This document shows positions 1 to 7,601 of a DNA stretch of 15,703 nucleotides, piece by piece. The position numbers were made by a program, and so were the translations under genes. Position 1 is the stretch's first letter, and each line of letters opens with the position of its first letter. Source of the stretch: DATEMK01 sp035275625 (GTDB taxonomy: Bacteria; Bacteroidota; Bacteroidia; AKYH767-A; OLB10). The notes beneath the pieces are model-generated. The model was given only the letters and a program-made list of their open reading frames with translations, ran no database searches and was not told the origin of the DNA. The stretch spans positions 1 to 15,703 of the forward strand of contig DATEMK010000262.1 in NCBI GenBank assembly GCA_035275625.1, in the 5' to 3' direction.

Positions 1-1842
1 TCCGTCACCAAATAATAAAAGATAACGTGGAATATCATTTGCGTTGCGGTCATAAAACATCTTTACAAAATCGCGGATAGCGCATACATCTCTTGCACCG
101 CAGGAATATTCATTATAAACCTGGTTAATATCGGCAACCACAACCCTGAGATTATCCTGCGTCCGGTGAAATTCAGCGAGCCGGTTGGCTTCGTTTAAAA
201 ATTTAGGGTTTGAAACAATGATAAAATCGGTTTGGGCTAAGGAATGTAAATTCTGGTTATCAATTTTTCCACGCACATGCGGGGATAAAAACCCTGCAGC
301 AGCATTAAAAGCAATAAATTCCCGCATAACATCAGCCGGAAGAATAAAATTTCCCGATGATGAAACGGATTGTTCTTTTATATTATAAATATCTGTAATA
401 TCCCAGATGATAATACCGGGATTATAACCTGCAAGCGTATAGCTTGCATTCTGTGAACCGACTGAATTTTTATCCCTGAACATCATTTGGTTCCCATCCA
501 TGGTCAAATCTCTCCTTGCATTCAGTTCAATGTAATCAAGATAGCCTATGGAGGTTGAAGCAGGCTGATTGTAAATAAAATCAATATTCACATTTGAGCC
601 GTTGGCATTGATGGATGAAGAACAATTAGCATCACTTCCATAAGGTTCGGTATAATTTGTACCAACAGCTGTGACCGGAATCTGGCAAACCAGGTTGCCT
701 GAATATTTAACGCTGAATGAGCTTGCTGCATAGGAGTGAGCCATCACTGCTGTTTTAAAATAAACAGGAGAGGAGGTTATAATGTTGGGAAAAGAAAATG
801 TAAATGTTTGGGTAAGGACAGCATCAAAAGATTCTCCGTAAAATTTTCTTCCGGATTTAATAAAATTTGTCAAATCATTTTCATAAAACTTATGATCATC
901 AAAAGAATTAACGGCAACTGCACTTCCTGAAGAAGAAGATTGATTGGAAATTCGCTTGGAAGTTCCTCCGATGTCGTAAGTTAAAAAATAAAAAGTGGTG
1001 TCGCTGAATAAATTTTTTGAATGATGAAATTTGCTATCACTCGTATTAAAATACCAGGTATCGGGGGATTGTCCGAAAAACAAAATGTAATCTCCCGCAT
1101 TAAAATGCCCATCAGACTCTCCGACCACAACAATGGCATTTTCAACCAGGTCATCCGCTCTCGGAGTAGCATTCAAAGCAGGAAGCATCCCTCCGCCATT
1201 TCCGAATATTTTAATATTGTGCGGATCAAGATTGGTGGTGTCAACCCCAAGTTGTTTTAAAAAACTGCTTGTTATTTTATAAACTCCGTCTTGTGTCACC
1301 CCGATTTTATACCAGCTTCCCGTTGCTAAAACTGAATTGGGTGCATAATAACGCGAAAGACTATTCGGCACATTTACAGTTTTTACGGGAGAAAATTTCA
1401 GATCAAACGAAACCAACTTTTCATAAGCGCTGGTAACAGGGTTTTTCCTGATTGGGATAAAAGAACATCCCAAAATTGTTTTTTTGCGTTCATAACCAAT
1501 GGTTGTTCTGACAATAACCTGGTTACTGATGAGCGAGGGGTCTGTGATAAGTGAAACTTCTTTTAAGGTTTCGTAAACATCATTGACCAACTCCGTTTTT
1601 GCTTCTGTTACAGAATTATCAAATGCCGATAAAAAAGTTTCACCATAAACCGGCAGGAATTTTTTAGCAGGGTCATACTGTGCGCCATCAAAATTCAATA
1701 CCCTAATAGTTTCCGTTTCCGAAATTTTTGATTCAACAGGTTGTTTCCAAAGTATTTTTCTGTGATTAGAATTTTTAGCTGTCTGCGCAGAGGCGAGAAC
1801 AGAAAAAAAAATAAAAACGGGGAGCAGATAATATTTTTGCAT
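1..1842 (-). CDS. porU: Type IX secretion system sortase PorU, N-terminal 614 residues (gene runs off the left edge)
   Basis: The frame is open from ATG at 1842 down to base 1 with no stop. PorU is the cell-surface C25 (gingipain-family) sortase of the type IX secretion system. It removes the C-terminal signal of cargo proteins and attaches them to the surface. Seen here: a signal peptide (MQKYYLLPVF..., hydrophobic, ending ASA|Q near residue 19), then a long beta-rich N-terminal region. The beginning of the C25 domain follows from about residue 535: TDFIIVSNPKF, then NEANRLAEFHR, VYNEYSCGARDVCAIRDF (575-592) and PRYLLLFGDG at the window edge. The catalytic His and Cys of C25 proteins lie beyond this point and are not visible, so activity cannot be judged. 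The gene diverges from a PorP/SprF gene and gldJ, which fits a T9SS block; in Flavobacterium johnsoniae porU adjoins gldJ. The family call rests on the C25-like block plus context. Confidence 0.9.
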   Translation of the reverse strand, partial: MQKYYLLPVFIFFSVLASAQTAKNSNHRKILWKQPVESKISETETIRVLNFDGAQYDPAKKFLPVYGETFLSAFDNSVTEAKTELVNDVYETLKEVSLITDPSLISNQVIVRTTIGYERKKTILGCSFIPIRKNPVTSAYEKLVSFDLKFSPVKTVNVPNSLSRYYAPNSVLATGSWYKIGVTQDGVYKITSSFLKQLGVDTTNLDPHNIKIFGNGGGMLPALNATPRADDLVENAIVVVGESDGHFNAGDYILFFGQSPDTWYFNTSDSKFHHSKNLFSDTTFYFLTYDIGGTSKRISNQSSSSGSAVAVNSFDDHKFYENDLTNFIKSGRKFYGESFDAVLTQTFTFSFPNIITSSPVYFKTAVMAHSYAASSFSVKYSGNLVCQIPVTAVGTNYTEPYGSDANCSSSINANGSNVNIDFIYNQPASTSIGYLDYIELNARRDLTMDGNQMMFRDKNSVGSQNASYTLAGYNPGIIIWDITDIYNIKEQSVSSSGNFILPADVMREFIAFNAAAGFLSPHVRGKIDNQNLHSLAQTDFIIVSNPKFLNEANRLAEFHRTQDNLRVVVADINQVYNEYSCGARDVCAIRDFVKMFYDRNANDIPRYLLLFGDG

Positions 1843-1866
1843 TATTACGTTTTATAACTGGTTAGA

Positions 1867-1874
1867 CAAAATTA
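1867..1874 (-). promoter_or_regulatory. Candidate Bacteroidota -7 promoter element for porU
   Basis: The minus strand reads TAATTTTG, a full match to TAnnTTTG, 24 bases before the porU ATG. That would give a very short leader. No clear -33 TTG was found at the usual spacing, so this is a motif match only. Confidence 0.35.
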
Positions 1875-1950
1875 GATAAAATTCAGGTTGTTAAGTGTAA
1901 GACAATAGTAGTATTATGATCAAATAAGGTTTTCTGTTTTTGAATTTGGC

Positions 1951-1958
1951 TATATTTG
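1951..1958 (+). promoter_or_regulatory. Candidate -7 promoter element for the PorP/SprF gene
   Basis: TATATTTG matches TAnnTTTG exactly and lies about 130 bases before the ATG at 2088. No convincing -33 element at standard spacing was seen. Confidence 0.45.
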
Positions 1959-2087
1959 TGAAAAAATTTAGAGAGAATACATTTCTGAAACGGCATCTTA
2001 AAAAGGTTATTGTAATAAATTTCAGTTTTTTTGCAACAAATTTTATTTTATTCGTATAATTTCTCTCAACCGGGAAACACCATTTAA

Positions 2088-3086
2088 ATGAAACGAATAA
2101 TTACTCTTCTTCTGATTTGCATAAGCGGCTTAAGCTACGCTCAGGATCCTGCTTTCACCCAGTTTTATGCTTCTCCTATTTACCTTAATCCTGCATTTGC
2201 CGGTTCTGCAAGATGTCCCCGTTTAGCCTTGAATTACCGGAATCAATGGCCAGGTTTTGATAAAACATACATTACCTACAGCGCGTCTTATGATCAGCAT
2301 GTGGATTTATTATCGGGCGGAATCGGCATAAATATTATGAATGATAAAGCTGGTGATAATACTATTTCAACAACAAATATCAGTGGTATATATGCTTATC
2401 AGCTGAGCATTGCGAGGGATTTTTCAGTCCGAATAGGGTTACAGGCCACTTATTTTCAAAAACATTTAGATTGGGATAAGCTTTATTTTGGCGATCAGAT
2501 AGATCCAAGATTCGGGTTTGTTTATCCGACCCAGGAACAGCCTCCGAGCTTAACAACGTCATTTGCTGATTTTTCAGCCGGAATAATAGCCTATTCTTCA
2601 TCCATTTATGGCGGTCTTGCAGTCTTCCATTTAACAGAACCAGACGAAGCCTTTATTGTTAAAGGAACAAGCCCGCTTCCAAAACGAATCACTGCACACA
2701 TCGGTGCAATGCTTCCGCTGGGAAATACAGAAAGTTACCGGTATTCAAAAGATCATGATAACGGTACTTACCTTTCCCCAAATGCAATTTTTCAGCAACA
2801 GGGTTCCACCAATTATCTTAACCTGGGAGCTTATATCACACATGCACCGATTGTAGGTGGATTGTGGTACAAAACCAACCTCAGCAACGGGTGGGCAAGC
2901 GAATCGGTGACCGCATTGATCGGAATTCAAAAAGGCCTGATAAAATTCGGATACAGCTATGATATAACCATTTCCAAACTTGGCGAAAGCTCTACACTTG
3001 GCGCACATGAAATCAGTTTCGGAATGCAGTTTGAATGCCGTCCCAAAAAGAAGAGGTTCAGAACAATAAGCTGCCCTTCTTTTTAG
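2088..3086 (+). CDS. PorP/SprF-family type IX secretion system outer-membrane protein
   Basis: A 332-residue protein with a signal peptide (MKRIITLLLICISGLSYA|Q, cleavage near residue 18). The family hallmark follows directly: QDPAFTQFYASPIYLNPAFA, then NYRNQWPGF. The rest alternates glycine- and aromatic-rich beta strands, as expected for an outer-membrane barrel of roughly 300-350 residues. Family members such as PorP and SprF associate with T9SS components or with particular secreted adhesins. Position between porU and gldJ supports a T9SS role. It is not next to porK-N or to an SprB-like adhesin gene, so I do not choose between PorP and SprF. The final residues (RPKKKRFRTISCPSF) form a short basic tail with a cysteine. 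gldJ starts 53 bases after the stop, in the same direction. Confidence 0.93.
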   Translation: MKRIITLLLICISGLSYAQDPAFTQFYASPIYLNPAFAGSARCPRLALNYRNQWPGFDKTYITYSASYDQHVDLLSGGIGINIMNDKAGDNTISTTNISGIYAYQLSIARDFSVRIGLQATYFQKHLDWDKLYFGDQIDPRFGFVYPTQEQPPSLTTSFADFSAGIIAYSSSIYGGLAVFHLTEPDEAFIVKGTSPLPKRITAHIGAMLPLGNTESYRYSKDHDNGTYLSPNAIFQQQGSTNYLNLGAYITHAPIVGGLWYKTNLSNGWASESVTALIGIQKGLIKFGYSYDITISKLGESSTLGAHEISFGMQFECRPKKKRFRTISCPSF

Positions 3087-3089
3087 TTA

Positions 3090-3118
3090 TTTGCATATTA
3101 AAAAATGAATTACATTTG
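3090..3118 (+). promoter_or_regulatory. Candidate promoter for gldJ
   Basis: TTTG at 3090-3093, a 17-base spacer, then TACATTTG at 3111-3118, a full match to the TAnnTTTG -7 element. It lies in the 53-base gap before gldJ and would give a leader of only about 15-20 bases. This suggests that gldJ can be transcribed on its own as well as from the upstream gene. Confidence 0.5.
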
Positions 3119-3139
3119 CTTCTCCAAAATAAACATCTC

Positions 3140-4591
3140 ATGAAAAAAATGCTGATCAATTATCTTCCGGCACTTATGTTTGGATCATTGATATGGACAT
3201 CTTGCGGTCAACCAAAATCCAATACCACAGGATGGAAATATAACGATGAAAAGAACGGTGGGTTTGAAGTGATTCCTTATGATGAACAGGAAACCGGTCC
3301 TGGTCTTATTCTCATTGAAGGCGGGACTTTCACAATGGGACGCACCGAGCAGGATATTACCATTGACTGGGATAATATTCCAAGAAGGGTAACAGTCGCC
3401 TCTTTTTACATGGATGAATCCGAAATTGCAAATATCCATTACCTTGAATATTTATATTGGCTGGATCGTGTTTTCGGAACCGATTATCCCGAAGTCTATA
3501 AAAAATCTTTGCCGGATACTTTGGTATGGAGATCAAAACTTGCCTACAACGAACCGTATGTTGAGCTTTATCTCAGGCACCCTTCCTACCAGGAATATCC
3601 GGTAGTGGGTGTAAACTGGCTGCAGGCTAATGATTATGCTGCATGGAGAACGGACCGTGTAAACGAAGCAATTTTAATCCGGGAGGGAATTTTGCGTGTA
3701 AACCCGGCACAGGTTAATGAAGATAATTTTAATACGGATGCCTACCTGTCTGCCCAATATGAGGGATTGGTAAAAAGTGACCTCGTAGATTTGAATCCAA
3801 ATCGTGATACAAGAAAAGTACGCATGGAAGATGGAATTCTTCTTCCGCGTTACCGCCTGCCAACTGAAGCTGAATGGGAATATTCTGCGTATGCAGCAAT
3901 TGGCAACACCACGTTTGAAAGAGTACTTGACAGAAAAATTTATCCCTGGACCGGGCACGTTGTTCGCGATGCGGAAGAAAAACATAAAGGGGAAATGCTT
4001 GCCAACTTTAAAAGAGGCAGGGGTGATAACATGGGAACAGCAGGTCACCTGAATGATAATGCCGATATTACCGCGCCTGTCATTTCTTATATTCCTAATG
4101 ATTATGGATTGTACAATATGGGTGGCAACGTGGCTGAGTGGGTGGCTGATGTGTATCGCCCCTTTTCTCATGAAGACAAAGATGATTTTAATGCATATAG
4201 AGGCAATGTATATAAAACCCAATTAACCGATGAAGAAGGACAAGTAGCTGAAAAAGACAGCTTAGGAAGAGTTATGTATCGTGATGTAACCGAGGAAGAA
4301 AACCTTGACAGGAGAAATTACCGAAAAGCAGATAATATCAATTACCTTGACGGTGATGAGCAGGAATATATCGTTTATAGCTATGGTGTTTCGTCAATGA
4401 TTGATGATCACTCAAGGGTTTATAAAGGCGGCTCATGGAAAGACAGGGCTTATTGGATGAACCCCGGTTCAAGAAGATATCTTGATGAGAGACTTTCAAC
4501 TGATTATATTGGTTTCCGCTGTGCTATGGCAAGAGTTGGAAGCCCGGTTGGATTCCAGCAGCAAAAATCTCATAAGAAAAAGAACAAATAA
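3140..4591 (+). CDS. gldJ: Gliding motility / type IX secretion lipoprotein GldJ
   Basis: Lipoprotein with an FGE-sulfatase (formylglycine-generating enzyme-like) fold, needed for gliding and T9SS function in characterised Bacteroidota. I choose ATG 3140 (483 residues) over the in-frame ATG at 3035, because the earlier one overlaps the upstream gene and lacks a signal sequence. From 3140 the protein has a lipoprotein signal ending IWTSC (Cys22). Visible FGE-fold blocks: EGGTFTMGRT (60-69), YPVVGVNWLQANDYAAWR (153-170), RLPTEAEWEYSA (239-250), GLYNMGGNVAEW (323-334), VYKGGSWKDRAYWMNPGSRR (427-446) and IGFRCAM (457-463). The copper-binding cysteine motif of true FGE enzymes is replaced around WKDRAYWM, so it is probably not catalytic, as for GldJ generally. 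A lysine-rich tail (KSHKKKNK) ends it. Length is close to typical GldJ. A strong terminator follows. Confidence 0.95.
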   Translation: MKKMLINYLPALMFGSLIWTSCGQPKSNTTGWKYNDEKNGGFEVIPYDEQETGPGLILIEGGTFTMGRTEQDITIDWDNIPRRVTVASFYMDESEIANIHYLEYLYWLDRVFGTDYPEVYKKSLPDTLVWRSKLAYNEPYVELYLRHPSYQEYPVVGVNWLQANDYAAWRTDRVNEAILIREGILRVNPAQVNEDNFNTDAYLSAQYEGLVKSDLVDLNPNRDTRKVRMEDGILLPRYRLPTEAEWEYSAYAAIGNTTFERVLDRKIYPWTGHVVRDAEEKHKGEMLANFKRGRGDNMGTAGHLNDNADITAPVISYIPNDYGLYNMGGNVAEWVADVYRPFSHEDKDDFNAYRGNVYKTQLTDEEGQVAEKDSLGRVMYRDVTEEENLDRRNYRKADNINYLDGDEQEYIVYSYGVSSMIDDHSRVYKGGSWKDRAYWMNPGSRRYLDERLSTDYIGFRCAMARVGSPVGFQQQKSHKKKNK

Positions 4592-4610
4592 TTATCAGTC
4601 ATAATAATTA

Positions 4611-4650
4611 AACGCTCCCTGAGATTTTATCCGGGAGCGTTTTTATTTTT
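4611..4650 (+). terminator. Intrinsic terminator after gldJ
   Basis: A perfect 9-bp stem, AACGCTCCC (4611-4619) with GGGAGCGTT (4633-4641), encloses a 13-base loop and is followed by a T-rich tract (TTTTATTTTT). It lies 20 bases after the gldJ stop. Confidence 0.85.
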
Positions 4651-4651
4651 G
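4644..4651 (+). promoter_or_regulatory. Candidate -7 element for murF inside the gldJ terminator T-tract
   Basis: TATTTTTG matches TAnnTTTG, 33 bases before the murF ATG. It coincides with the T-tract of the gldJ terminator, so the match may be partly accidental. If real, murF transcription starts immediately after gldJ transcription ends. Confidence 0.3.
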
Positions 4652-4684
4652 TGATGTTGCGTTCAAACAACTTTTAGTAAGCCA

Positions 4685-6028
4685 ATGGAAACAATAATTA
4701 ATAAAATCTATACTGAGTTTTTAAAAGCTGACCAGAAGATCAGTACAGATACACGGAAGATTTCGGCAGGTTGTTTGTTCTTTGCATTGCGCGGAGAAAA
4801 TTTTAATGGAAATGATTATGCAAATGACGCAATAAATGAAGGTGCTTCATTTTCCATTGTTGATGATAAAAATCTTGAGCCAAATGACCGTTTAATTTTC
4901 ACAGAAAATGTTTTGGAAACATTGCAGCAGGTTTCTAATTTTCACCGGAAGCAATTAAAAATAAAAGTGATTGCTTTAACAGGAAGTAATGGCAAAACCA
5001 CTACAAAGGAATTGATCAATGCAGTGTTGAGCCGGAAATTTAAAATCCACGCAACACAAGGGAATCTTAACAATCATATCGGTGTTCCGCTTACGCTTTT
5101 ATCATTAAGATCATTTCACGAATTTGCCGTGGTTGAAATGGGGGCCAACCACCGGCACGAAATTGAATTGCTTTGCAAAATAGCTGAGCCCGATTTCGGG
5201 TTGATTACCAATATCGGTAAAGCACATTTGGAAGGTTTCGGTGGTTTGGAAGGCGTAAAAAAGGGAAAAGGAGAGCTTTATGATTTCCTCAAAAAAACAA
5301 ATGGTAAAATATTTATTCACGCAGACGATTTTGTCCTTAACGGTATGATCGCTGAAAAGGAATTAACACGCAGTTTAATTTCTTATGGAAAGAATGAAAA
5401 TTATGATTGCACCGGAGCAATGGAAGAATCAGAACAATTTTTAAAAATTAACTGGCGGAAAAAAAATGATTCTGAAATAAATTTTATTTCGTCCCATCTT
5501 ACAGGCAGCTATAATTTTGAAAATATTCTTGCAGCAGTTTGCATTGGAAATTATTTTGGTGTGGAAAAAAATATGATCAAAAAAGGAATTGAAGGTTATG
5601 TTCCATCCAACCAGCGATCACAGGTAGTGGAAAAAAATTCAAATACTTTTATCCTTGATTATTACAATGCAAATCCAAGCAGCATGGAAGCTGCATTATT
5701 GAATTTTGATAAAGCGTTTGGCGGAAAAAAAATTGCGGTCCTCGGTGATATGCTGGAACTGGGAAATGAAAGCGAAAAAGAACACCGGCTTATCATACAT
5801 CTTACCAGGGAATTAAATTTTTCAGAAACTATTTTTGTCGGAAAAAATTTCGGGCAGTTTGCTCCGAAGGAATCTCTGCGGACAAAAGAAAACCAGGGAA
5901 TTTTCTTCGATACTTCTGATAATGCAAAAACCTGGATTCAAAAACAAAACTTTAAAAATGCTTCCCTTCTTATTAAAGGTTCGCGCGGGTTGAAAATGGA
6001 AAAGGTAATGGAAGCTTTTGAGGTTTGA
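4685..6028 (+). CDS. murF: UDP-N-acetylmuramoyl-tripeptide--D-alanyl-D-alanine ligase MurF
   Basis: Cytoplasmic Mur ligase that adds D-Ala-D-Ala to the UDP-MurNAc-tripeptide, the last cytosolic step of peptidoglycan precursor synthesis, using ATP. 447 residues, normal for MurF. N-terminal substrate domain: TDTRKISAGCLFFALRGENF (21-40). ATP-binding P-loop: TGSNGKTTTKE (99-109). Central domain: TQGNLNNHIGVPLTLL (124-139), VVEMGANHRHEI (149-160) and NIGKAHLEGFGG (176-187). KGKGE (193-197) probably includes the conserved, usually carbamylated, lysine. C-terminal domain: DYYNANPSSMEAAL (325-338) and VLGDMLELGNES (352-363). The DYYNANPSSM motif separates MurF from the other Mur ligases. The start has no strong Shine-Dalgarno, usual for this phylum. 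It follows gldJ in the same direction and converges with the tatA-type gene, 12 bases apart. All key motifs are intact. Confidence 0.96.
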   Translation: METIINKIYTEFLKADQKISTDTRKISAGCLFFALRGENFNGNDYANDAINEGASFSIVDDKNLEPNDRLIFTENVLETLQQVSNFHRKQLKIKVIALTGSNGKTTTKELINAVLSRKFKIHATQGNLNNHIGVPLTLLSLRSFHEFAVVEMGANHRHEIELLCKIAEPDFGLITNIGKAHLEGFGGLEGVKKGKGELYDFLKKTNGKIFIHADDFVLNGMIAEKELTRSLISYGKNENYDCTGAMEESEQFLKINWRKKNDSEINFISSHLTGSYNFENILAAVCIGNYFGVEKNMIKKGIEGYVPSNQRSQVVEKNSNTFILDYYNANPSSMEAALLNFDKAFGGKKIAVLGDMLELGNESEKEHRLIIHLTRELNFSETIFVGKNFGQFAPKESLRTKENQGIFFDTSDNAKTWIQKQNFKNASLLIKGSRGLKMEKVMEAFEV

Positions 6029-6040
6029 AAAATAAAAACT

Positions 6041-6247
6041 TTACTCGGGCTTTTTAATTTCTTTCTTTTCATCTTCCTTATCTAAACCGGATGATGCGTC
6101 TTTAAATTCACGGATACCTTTTCCGAGACCTCTTGCCAGCTCAGGAATTTTTTTACCGCCAAAAATAAGCAGCACAACAAGCAGGATAAGAAATATTTCT
6201 CCCCCGCCCAATCCGCCTAAGAATCCAAGAATTATTAATGGTGTCAT
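6041..6247 (-). CDS. tatA: Sec-independent protein translocase TatA/TatE subunit
   Basis: A 68-residue protein with the standard TatA layout: a short periplasmic start, the GGGEIFLILLVVLLIFGGKK membrane segment (about 14-33), the hinge FGGKKIPELARGLGKGIREF, an amphipathic helix, and a charged tail (KEDEKKEIKKPE). TatA/E subunits oligomerise to pass folded twin-arginine substrates across the inner membrane with TatC. No tatC is in the window, so it is either unlinked or beyond the edges. TatA and TatE cannot be separated on sequence alone. A TAnnTTTG element lies just upstream. The gene is co-oriented with the EnvC-like gene 57 bases upstream but probably has its own promoter. Confidence 0.93.
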   Translation of the reverse strand: MTPLIILGFLGGLGGGEIFLILLVVLLIFGGKKIPELARGLGKGIREFKDASSGLDKEDEKKEIKKPE

Positions 6248-6269
6248 TTGTTTTATTTTTTATTGAAGA

Positions 6270-6277
6270 CAAAGATA
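6270..6277 (-). promoter_or_regulatory. Candidate -7 promoter element for tatA
   Basis: The minus strand reads TATCTTTG, a full TAnnTTTG match, 22 bases before the tatA ATG. No clear -33 element was seen. Confidence 0.4.
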
Positions 6278-6304
6278 CTAAATAGTTAGGAGCCGGGAGA
6301 AGTT

Positions 6305-7594
6305 TCATCTCCCAGCCAGCCAGGGCTCCGGGTTCAGTTTAGAAAAACCTTTCCAAATCTGCAGGTTGATTTCCGATTTAGTGCCCTCATCATTTTCTGC
6401 AATGATGCCGATTTTTTGTTTGGTGGTGATGTTATCGCCTTTCTTCACAAAAATTTCTTTCAGGTTGGAATAAACCGAAATATATTCACCGTGCCTTATA
6501 ATAACAGCCGCACCGCTTCCCGGTATATCAATCGTTCCCGAAACCTCGCCCTGGAAAACAGATCGCGCGAAGCTGCCTTTTATAGATTCAATATCCACAC
6601 CGTCATTTTTCACCTTCACTCCTTTAAGTGTCGGATGTGCATGCTCGCCAAATGAACTGCTGATGCTGCCCGCTTCAACGGGCCAGGGCAGCGAACCTTT
6701 ATTCCCTGCAAAACTGCTCGACAGCTTTTGCGCTTCAGGCGTGAGTGAAAAAACATTTTTTGATGTCACATTTTTTTTGCCCGATGCCACTGCTTTCTTT
6801 TTTGCCGCTTCAATTTCCTTCCGGATAAGGGTTTCAATGCTCTTCTCTAATTTATCTTTTGCTTTTTTCTTGTCAGCAACTATCTGGCGCAGCTTTTTTT
6901 CATTTTGCTGCAGTTTCGTCATCATCTGGTCCTGCTCCTGTTTTTCCTTATCCAGGTTTTTTTTCTCTTTCACTTCACTGTCGCGCAATTGGAGCTTTTC
7001 ATTTTTCTGAGATTCCAGCTCTGATTTTTTTTGCGAAAGCTTATTTTGAGTAGAGTCAATTAAAGCAGCCTGCTGCCTCCTGAATTCATTTATCTGCTGC
7101 AAATATTTAACCCGCTTATACGCCTGGTTAAAATCCTGCGCAGCAAAAACGAACATCAGGCGCTGATAACGATTCTGATTCTTCTGCGCAAAACGTATAA
7201 GATTGGCATAATCTGCTTTCAGTTTCTCCATTTGCGCTTCAAGCGAAAAAATTTCAACTCCTGTTTTCTGAATTTCATTTCCAAGGCTGCTGATTTCTTT
7301 ATTAATGGTTCCGATCAACTGCTGGCGCAATGAAATTTTTTTCTTCAAAGCAGTCAATTGCGAAAGTGTAACCGTTTTACTTTTTGAAAGAAGGTTCAGT
7401 TGTTTATTTGCATCATCAATTTCCCTTTGCAGCTTATCACGCTTTGTCTGCAATTCTTTTTTGCTTTGCGCAGATGCTACAGTAGTGAAAAGCAGAACTA
7501 TAAAAAACAATAGAAAGTGAGAAAGTGTGAAAGTGTGCATTCTCATTCTCACACTTTCACACTTTCTCACTTTCTCACTCTCTCCCCTTTTCAT
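6305..7594 (-). CDS. EnvC-like murein hydrolase activator (coiled coil plus degenerate LytM/M23 domain)
   Basis: 429 residues from ATG 7594. Internal ATGs at 7546 and 7540 (residues 17 and 19) give a more compact signal peptide (hydrophobic core LLFFIVLLFTTVASA|Q), so the true start is uncertain. A long charged coiled coil covers about 44-265, followed by a LytM fold at about 303-420 (SLPWPVEAGSISSSFGEHAH, then VIIRHGEYISVYSNL and NPEPWLAG). The M23 metal and catalytic residues are missing: the HxxxD His is N330 (D334 kept), YxHL is YSNL (N377), and the final HxH is ExN (E408, N410). This fits EnvC-type proteins, which do not cut peptidoglycan but activate amidases during cell separation. The partner amidase is not in the window. 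It ends a minus-strand operon, 7 bases after the DUF4292 stop. A 26-bp inverted repeat overlaps its 5' end. Confidence 0.85.
   Translation of the reverse strand: MKRGESEKVRKCESVRMRMHTFTLSHFLLFFIVLLFTTVASAQSKKELQTKRDKLQREIDDANKQLNLLSKSKTVTLSQLTALKKKISLRQQLIGTINKEISSLGNEIQKTGVEIFSLEAQMEKLKADYANLIRFAQKNQNRYQRLMFVFAAQDFNQAYKRVKYLQQINEFRRQQAALIDSTQNKLSQKKSELESQKNEKLQLRDSEVKEKKNLDKEKQEQDQMMTKLQQNEKKLRQIVADKKKAKDKLEKSIETLIRKEIEAAKKKAVASGKKNVTSKNVFSLTPEAQKLSSSFAGNKGSLPWPVEAGSISSSFGEHAHPTLKGVKVKNDGVDIESIKGSFARSVFQGEVSGTIDIPGSGAAVIIRHGEYISVYSNLKEIFVKKGDNITTKQKIGIIAENDEGTKSEINLQIWKGFSKLNPEPWLAGR
7512..7575. repeat. Perfect 26-bp inverted repeat at the start of the EnvC-like gene
   Basis: Arms 7512-7537 and 7550-7575 are exact reverse complements around a 12-base loop (7538-7549). 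Each arm is an 8-base tandem unit, GAAAGTGA/GAAAGTGT, repeated about three times. Read on the minus strand, the loop is AGAATGAGAATG and carries two in-frame ATGs. The second arm encodes part of the signal peptide (HTFTLSHFL). No T-tract follows, so it is not an intrinsic terminator. Confidence 0.9.
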
Positions 7595-7601
7595 CCTGCT
7601 T

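Larger units (their letters stand above)
1843..2087. other. Divergent intergenic region between porU and the PorP/SprF gene
   Basis: This AT-rich gap separates two divergently transcribed T9SS genes. It holds a candidate -7 element on each strand (1867-1874 minus, 1951-1958 plus). The plus-strand gene would have a leader of roughly 120 bases. I see no ORF, RNA gene or strong hairpin in it. Confidence 0.6.

Noticed and set aside
3035..3139. In-frame upstream extension of gldJ (35 extra residues, ATG at 3035)
   Set aside because: It overlaps the end of the PorP/SprF gene and would bury the lipoprotein signal; ATG 3140 directly precedes a standard signal ending in Cys22.
3674..4222. 182-codon open frame on the minus strand within gldJ
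   Set aside because: It is fully antisense to a well-conserved gene, has no recognisable domain, and its composition is explained by the gldJ codons.
6289..6329. Nested inverted repeats (GGAGCC/GGCTCC and GGGAGA/TCTCCC) around the stop of the EnvC-like gene
   Set aside because: Stems are only 6 bp each and no T-tract follows on the minus strand, so a terminator call is not justified.
6663..7010. 115-codon Phe/Ser-rich open frame on the plus strand
   Set aside because: Mirror image of the Lys/Glu-rich coiled coil of the EnvC-like gene (AAG/AAA codons read as CTT/TTT); no independent support.
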